A stretch of DNA of 24,604 bases, taken from positions 1 to 24,604 of IMG/VR virus record IMGVR_UViG_3300042336_000180; one strand, given 5' to 3'. Positions 20,968-24,604 of this stretch are shown one piece after another (position 1 is the stretch's first letter; every line of letters begins with the position of its first letter). A program made the translations under genes and the position numbers. The notes under the pieces are model-generated. The model was not told the DNA's origin, did no database searches, and worked only from the letters and a program-made list of their open reading frames with translations. The stretch is from a virus.

Positions 20968-21443
20968 GCGGCCCCCATCAAGGATGCAATGCGCCGCGCC
21001 CAGCCTCGGCCGAAGCTCGGCCAAGTCGACAGCGACGTCATGAAGTTGAGCCGCTGGGCCAGCATCCGGCGCAGCAGCGCCTCGGGATCTTGGGCCTGCG
21101 CGCCGGCGAGCGTGCGCGGCCCCAGTACGCCATCATCCGACACGTCTAGCGCGCGCTGGAGCCATCGCACGGCCTGGCGCACGCCGGAGTTCACCGCTGC
21201 GTCAAACACGGCGTAGCGCACGCCTGCGGGCAGCTCGTCGGCACGCACGGCGTCCCAGTAAGCCGCCCGGTAGATCAGCCGCGCGGCGTCGAGCGGCAGC
21301 TCGCGCATGTCGCCGCGGTAGCCGTGCGCCCGCGCGACGACCTCGGTGATGCCGTAGCGGGTCTTTCCGCCCGGATCGGCCGCGTGGTCGGAGAAGCCGC
21401 CCTCGTGGCGCAGCAACTCGTCGAAGGCCTGGTCGAAGTTCAT
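20964..21443 (-). CDS. Endolysin, glycoside hydrolase 108-type muramidase
   Basis: This encodes 159 residues from ATG 21443, which shares a base with the upstream stop; ATG 21470 would add 9 residues and overlap that gene. The catalytic front is FDELLRHEGGFSDHAADPGG with Glu14, followed by KTRYGIT, the hallmark of GH108 N-acetylmuramidases. The C-terminal half (AVFDAAVNSGVRQAVRWLQR, then DDGVLGPRTL) is the usual peptidoglycan-binding helix set of this family. There is no signal peptide, so export needs a holin, two of which follow. It cuts the cell-wall glycan at lysis. Confidence 0.85.
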   Translation of the reverse strand: MNFDQAFDELLRHEGGFSDHAADPGGKTRYGITEVVARAHGYRGDMRELPLDAARLIYRAAYWDAVRADELPAGVRYAVFDAAVNSGVRQAVRWLQRALDVSDDGVLGPRTLAGAQAQDPEALLRRMLAQRLNFMTSLSTWPSFGRGWARRIASLMGAA

Positions 21444-21649
21444 CAGCTTGGGGCCTTGCCCGACAGCCACATTGCGATTGCCACGCCCAGCACGCCCAAC
21501 GCCCAGGTGAACTTGTGCAGCAGGCCTCGGCCGACCTCGCGGTACATGTTGTCCATGACTCGTTTCGCGGCCTTCTCAGCGATCTTGTCCATGATTTCCT
21601 CGGTCAGCGGCTGGTGCAGCCGTCGCTCGTCGCCCTCGTATTTGTCCAC
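21443..21649 (-). CDS. 68-residue single-pass membrane protein of the lysis cassette
   Basis: This starts at GTG 21649 behind a strong AGGAGG. The N-terminal half is charged and helical (DERRLHQPLTEEIMDKIAEK, AAKRVMDNMYREVGRGL). One membrane segment follows (FTWALGVLGVAIAMWLSG) with a 5-residue end. Similar 'ERR..PLTEE.M..IAE.AA..' proteins are familiar beside phage endolysins. It could be a holin partner or an antiholin, but it lacks recognised holin or spanin features. Its stop overlaps the endolysin ATG. Confidence 0.65.
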   Translation of the reverse strand: MDKYEGDERRLHQPLTEEIMDKIAEKAAKRVMDNMYREVGRGLLHKFTWALGVLGVAIAMWLSGKAPS

Positions 21650-21663
21650 GTTGCCTCCTTAGA

Positions 21664-22005
21664 TCAAACGAACCCGGTTGCTCGAATAGCCCCGTTTGCC
21701 ACATAGGGCATCCCATTGTTGTACGACGCAGCGGCATCGGTTGAGCAGCAGACCTGATTGCCCGTGCTGACAGGAATGCCGTTCACGAACACGGTCCCTG
21801 CGGGTAGCCCAGCGGTGGCGTCCACGACGCAGACCTGTCCGCTGCTGGTCTGCGGGATTCCGTTGTTGTAGAGCGCGACCGCGCCAGAGGCCGCCCGGAC
21901 CTTGCCATCGGAGGCAAGGCGGAACCCGCCCATGAACGTGTCGGCGGGGTCAACCGCGGCTGTCGTGAACTGCACCTGCTCGCTTGAGACCGTGAAAATG
22001 CTCAT
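21664..22005 (-). CDS. Repeat-containing putative virion protein (NG(I/M)P repeats)
   Basis: This encodes 113 residues from ATG 22005 (GAGGAAG upstream). After an N-terminal stretch (FTVSSEQVQFTTAAVDPADT), three imperfect repeats begin at residues 46, 73 and 95, each opening with an aromatic residue and NGIP or NGMP (YNNGIP, FVNGIP, YNNGMP). Two of them carry QVC. The beta-turn repeats suggest a small structural or fibre-associated protein. No enzyme motif is present. It precedes the lysis cassette by 14 bases. Confidence 0.6.
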   Translation of the reverse strand: MSIFTVSSEQVQFTTAAVDPADTFMGGFRLASDGKVRAASGAVALYNNGIPQTSSGQVCVVDATAGLPAGTVFVNGIPVSTGNQVCCSTDAAASYNNGMPYVANGAIRATGFV

Positions 22006-22012
22006 GTCTTCC

Positions 22013-22513
22013 TCACATCAAGAGCAGGATTTCTTCTTCCCGCCGACGCTTGAGAATCCTGTACTGCCGCTCCTTGATCGCCGCCTCCAGCGCGGCGACC
22101 GCCTTGCGCTGGGCCTGCTCGCTTGCTACTCGCCGCGCCTCGATCCCGGCGCGCTCGAGCGCGGCCGAGACCATCCTCGCGACCTCTGCCACATCGAACG
22201 ATGCCGGCACAGGGACTGCCGTCTGCCTTGTCCGCGTGACGATCGCGATGCCTTGTTCGCCATCCTCGGACTCTGTCTGCACAATTTGCGCCGACTTGGC
22301 GCGGATCGGGTCGACCGCGCGCTCGACCAGCAGGCGCAGCTCCTCGCGCTCCTTGCGCTCATCAATGAACTCGCGTTGCCTGGCCTTGCGTGGCTTGAGG
22401 TAGTCGCCGTCGCCGGTCGGAGTGACGACGGGCGGCGGGGGCGTGCCGCCGCCCCACGACGTCCCCCACGATGCGGCCCAAGAGGTGCCCCAGGTGTTGT
22501 AGGCGAAGCCCAT
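22013..22513 (-). CDS. SWG-motif coiled-coil phage protein
   Basis: This encodes 166 residues from ATG 22513. The N-terminus repeats Trp/Ser/Gly (NTWGTSWAASWGTSWGGG), then has a Pro run (TPPPPVVTPTG). A long charged coiled coil follows (KARQREFIDERKEREELRLL, and later EQAQRKAVAALEAAIKERQY). It ends RRREEEILLLM. The SWG-type head recurs in phage proteins and may be an anchoring peptide. The function is unknown. It has 3-7 base spacing to both neighbours in the late operon. Confidence 0.6.
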   Translation of the reverse strand: MGFAYNTWGTSWAASWGTSWGGGTPPPPVVTPTGDGDYLKPRKARQREFIDERKEREELRLLVERAVDPIRAKSAQIVQTESEDGEQGIAIVTRTRQTAVPVPASFDVAEVARMVSAALERAGIEARRVASEQAQRKAVAALEAAIKERQYRILKRRREEEILLLM

Positions 22514-22516
22514 TGC

Positions 22517-23038
22517 TTACACCGGCCCCCACTCGTCGCCGCCCGCGCCAGTGCCCTTGACCTGTACATCGTTCACATACTGGATGTTGGCGTCGATCTG
22601 GTTTGCGACCGTGAAGGTCAGGCTGTCGGTCTTGGCCTTGACTGCCGTCAGGTCGGACGCAGTCGCCAGTCCGGTTTGAATCTCGGTCACCGCATCAGTG
22701 GCCAGCGCGCTTGCGGTCACCGCATCGGCGGCAATACTTGCCACCACCACGCTGTCACCCGGAAGCAGAGCGAACACCTGCTCCCGGAGGTCGATCGGGT
22801 CAGCGCCCGCAGCCGTGATGTGGAGGACAAAGTCCCCAAGGGTATCAGTGTGGCTACTGGTCAGCGCAAGGCTGTACCAGCCGTCCCCGCGCTCGGTCAC
22901 AACCGGGGTAATTGCCCCGAACGCCGCGCCGTTCTTTGACAAAGATATCGTCAGCGTCGCGCCCGTCAGTCCGGTAACGTGGTCGGTCGAGTCCGTGAGG
23001 AAGACCATCAGATTTCGCGTGGTCGATTGCTTGATCAT
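22517..23038 (-). CDS. Putative virion protein with Ig/beta-sandwich-like N-terminus
   Basis: This encodes 173 residues from ATG 23038. The first 85 residues look like a single beta-sandwich: TTRNLMVFLTDSTDHVTGLT, ATLTISLSKNGAAFG, then GDGWYSLALTSSHTDTLGDF. The pattern 'L.ISLSK.G..F......V.E.G.GWY.L.L...DT.G' is common in phage structural proteins. The second half is an Ala/Thr/Asp-rich helical stretch (IAADAVTASALATDAVTEIQ), often seen as a coiled spacer. It is probably an appendage or tail-associated protein, with the location not determined. Confidence 0.6.
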   Translation of the reverse strand: MIKQSTTRNLMVFLTDSTDHVTGLTGATLTISLSKNGAAFGAITPVVTERGDGWYSLALTSSHTDTLGDFVLHITAAGADPIDLREQVFALLPGDSVVVASIAADAVTASALATDAVTEIQTGLATASDLTAVKAKTDSLTFTVANQIDANIQYVNDVQVKGTGAGGDEWGPV

Positions 23039-23041
23039 GTG

Positions 23042-24463
23042 CTACCCCTTGTTGACCACGCGAGACTTGCTGTAGGTGTTCCCGCCACCGCCGCCTGCGT
23101 ATGTGCCGGTGAACTCCGTTCCGCCCGCGCCGTACTGAACGCCGAGCTTGACGTCGGCCTCGATGGGCTGCTCAAGCGTGCCGGTGAAGTCGTTGCCGTT
23201 CGGGCCGTACAGCACGCCCTGGTCTACGTCGCCGACCGGAGGGAAGGTGCCGCTTCCAGCAGGCGGCGGGTAGTGCAGGATCACCGCCTCGATGTCGAAG
23301 TTGATGAAGGTCGAATTGCTGCCGGTGGCCTGAGTGCCTCCCAACACTACATCTCGCCCCGCAACAAGGCCGAGGCCAGTGCCGGGTTTGATGATGATCC
23401 CTTCACCGGCTTTTGCAGAGAACATTAAATCGTCGTCCATCGTGCCAATGCGCATTCCCGGCACCTCACCAATGGCGCGGAAATCCTGCGCTCGGGTGGA
23501 GCGTGATAATGTCCCAGCGTCGATTTGCGCCTTGTTCCATGCTTGGATGTTTGCGCTGTTGGCTATATAGGCTGAACCGTGCGCTTGGTAGTAGTCGGCC
23601 TGCCACTCGCCTGCGATGACAGGCTGGAACGAACCGCCGACGACTTGCAGTGCGGAAGGGGCGCTCTTGCTGGTATCGGGCAGAGTCGGCGTCACCGTGT
23701 TGCCACCGAGCGCCAGACCAGCGATCCTGCACAAGCGCAATCCCGGAGTCAGCACGGCCTCGCCGTCCATCGGCAGCACCCACAGGCGCACCGCGAGAAC
23801 CACGCCGGAGCCGCTGCCATTGAAGATGGCGAACGTTGCCTCTCCGAGCCTGCGGTCAGTCGATAGATCGACCGAGCGGCAGATGTAGGTCGCGCCGGTC
23901 GCGGTGTTCGTGACCACAGCCGCCGTATGCATCGAGTGCTGCGTGCCGTACTGATCTTGGAGCAGTCCGACGCCTTCGCCCTCGCGCAGGATGATCGGCT
24001 CGACATTTGCGCTCTCGCCGCCACGGAAGATGTCGGCAAAGTGCGACTTCTGGTGGCTCGTCATCGAGCCGCCGTAGGTGCGGCTGCTGAACTGCGAGTT
24101 TGCGGTTGTCAGCGAATATGTGGGCGCGTCGGCGATGCGGCGAAAAATGTCCGTTGCGGTCGCAGTGTCCGGGTTGTTGCGAACCAGCACTTGCGCGGGC
24201 AGCGCAGCATCGGCTGTGTCCATTCGGATCGGCGTCACTGAGTCGCCGCCAGACAGCGCGGTGATGCGCGCGATCGACATCATCCCGGCGCGGCCGACGC
24301 TTGCCGCGCTGTTCGACAGCGGCGCTGACGGCGAAACCCGCAGCGACACCAGCTCGAAATAGCGTCGGTCGTCCGTCGTCTCGTTGTTGAAGATGCCGAG
24401 CAACGCATCCTCTAACGGGCGAACATCCACGGCATCCAGCTTGATGTAGAGCGTTTCAGGCAT
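23042..24463 (-). CDS. Large putative appendage protein with internal duplication
   Basis: This encodes 473 residues. ATG 24463 overlaps the upstream stop by 8 bases and has AGAGGTG before it. Two related sections are visible: residues 65-94 (ARITALSGGDSVTPIRMDT...) and 245-275 (CRIAGLALGGNTVTPTLPDT...). Each is preceded by a beta segment (LVSLRVSP, LAVRLWVLP) and followed by a GEG-containing section. The C-terminus has a second repeat type, QGVLYGPNGNDFTGTL (415-430) and LGVQYGAGGTEFTGTY (440-455), then a Gly run. It is beta-rich with no enzyme motif. A virion surface or tail role is likely from composition and operon; no family was recognised. Confidence 0.6.
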   Translation of the reverse strand: MPETLYIKLDAVDVRPLEDALLGIFNNETTDDRRYFELVSLRVSPSAPLSNSAASVGRAGMMSIARITALSGGDSVTPIRMDTADAALPAQVLVRNNPDTATATDIFRRIADAPTYSLTTANSQFSSRTYGGSMTSHQKSHFADIFRGGESANVEPIILREGEGVGLLQDQYGTQHSMHTAAVVTNTATGATYICRSVDLSTDRRLGEATFAIFNGSGSGVVLAVRLWVLPMDGEAVLTPGLRLCRIAGLALGGNTVTPTLPDTSKSAPSALQVVGGSFQPVIAGEWQADYYQAHGSAYIANSANIQAWNKAQIDAGTLSRSTRAQDFRAIGEVPGMRIGTMDDDLMFSAKAGEGIIIKPGTGLGLVAGRDVVLGGTQATGSNSTFINFDIEAVILHYPPPAGSGTFPPVGDVDQGVLYGPNGNDFTGTLEQPIEADVKLGVQYGAGGTEFTGTYAGGGGGNTYSKSRVVNKG

Positions 24464-24604
24464 CGGGGATCACCTCTGCGAACGCCGAGTATCGATCCTG
24501 CACGCCGCAGCCAGGGCATTGGATCGGCGGCGCAACGCCGCCCGTGCCGCCGTTGACATCTTGGCGAACCCGGTCGGCCAGCGCCTGCGCGGCTTCAAAC
24601 TCAT
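24456..24604 (-). CDS. C-terminal end of an upstream late gene (5' end outside window)
   Basis: An open minus-strand frame enters from the right edge and reads 48 full codons to TGA at 24458-24456. It contains a CPGCG pair that could be half of a zinc ribbon (visible part EAAQALADRVRQDVNGG, then PPIQCPGCGVQD). The stop overlaps the next start (24463) by 8 bases. The identity cannot be judged from this fragment. Confidence 0.6.
   Translation of the reverse strand, partial: EFEAAQALADRVRQDVNGGTGGVAPPIQCPGCGVQDRYSAFAEVIPDA

Noticed and set aside
1-24604. Anti-phage defence system, CRISPR array, tRNA, insertion sequence or integrase
   Set aside because: None was seen. No spaced identical repeats, transposase or recombinase motifs were found on either strand, though small RNAs without strong structure could be missed by eye.

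Overview
The window is a GC-rich segment of a tailed double-stranded DNA phage or prophage genome with a short-tailed (podovirus-like) virion. A recognisable major capsid protein, a scaffolding protein, P22 gp4/gp10-type tail proteins and large internal (ejection-type) proteins support this. Gene density is very high: most neighbours overlap by 1-17 bases, many as ATGA or TGATG junctions. The GC-rich codon use and the kinds of small proteins present suggest a proteobacterial host, possibly Burkholderiales, but the sequence does not prove the host. No integrase, tRNA, rRNA, CRISPR array, insertion sequence or diversity-generating retroelement was seen. The terminase and portal genes are absent and presumably lie beyond the right edge.

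Layout. (1) 1-1417, plus strand: a string of small early-type genes (coiled-coil/Cys protein, two single-pass membrane peptides, a putative lipoprotein with a CNQGRxCP head, a basic peptide and a small HTH protein). (2) 1380-3655, minus strand: a Cro-like HTH gene followed by a bifunctional primase-helicase of RepB-primase plus RecA-fold ATPase type. (3) 3656-3815: a divergent control region with three copies of a 15-bp palindromic operator (consensus TTGCGGA-N-TCCGCAA) and candidate promoters in both directions. (4) 3816-6810, plus strand: a recombination/DNA-metabolism operon (Sak4-like ATPase, DUF669 protein, Cas4/RecB-like PD-(D/E)XK nuclease, RuvC-like resolvase). (5) 6777-24604, all minus strand: the late operon, transcribed right to left. 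From upstream to downstream it holds several putative virion or accessory proteins, a lysis cassette (GTG-start membrane protein, GH108 endolysin, 3TM holin, Pam3-gp28-like holin), two small proteins, scaffold, major capsid protein, a putative decoration protein, a conserved head-region protein, P22 gp4-like and gp10-like tail proteins, a Pro-rich protein, a GNAT acetyltransferase, an S74-tailed Gln-rich protein, two further internal-protein candidates, a tail fibre and a 49-residue protein.

How it works together (inference). The small HTH protein probably binds the three operators and balances the leftward replication transcript against the rightward recombination transcript. The late operon makes head, tail and lysis proteins, and hairpins around the capsid gene probably set its expression apart from its neighbours.

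The most unusual observation is a recombination scar in the lysis cassette. A decayed second copy of the endolysin 3' end lies just before the last holin gene, shifted by one base in a G10 run. It is best explained by insertion of a new endolysin-end/3TM-holin segment that kept the old ribosome binding site of the downstream holin.
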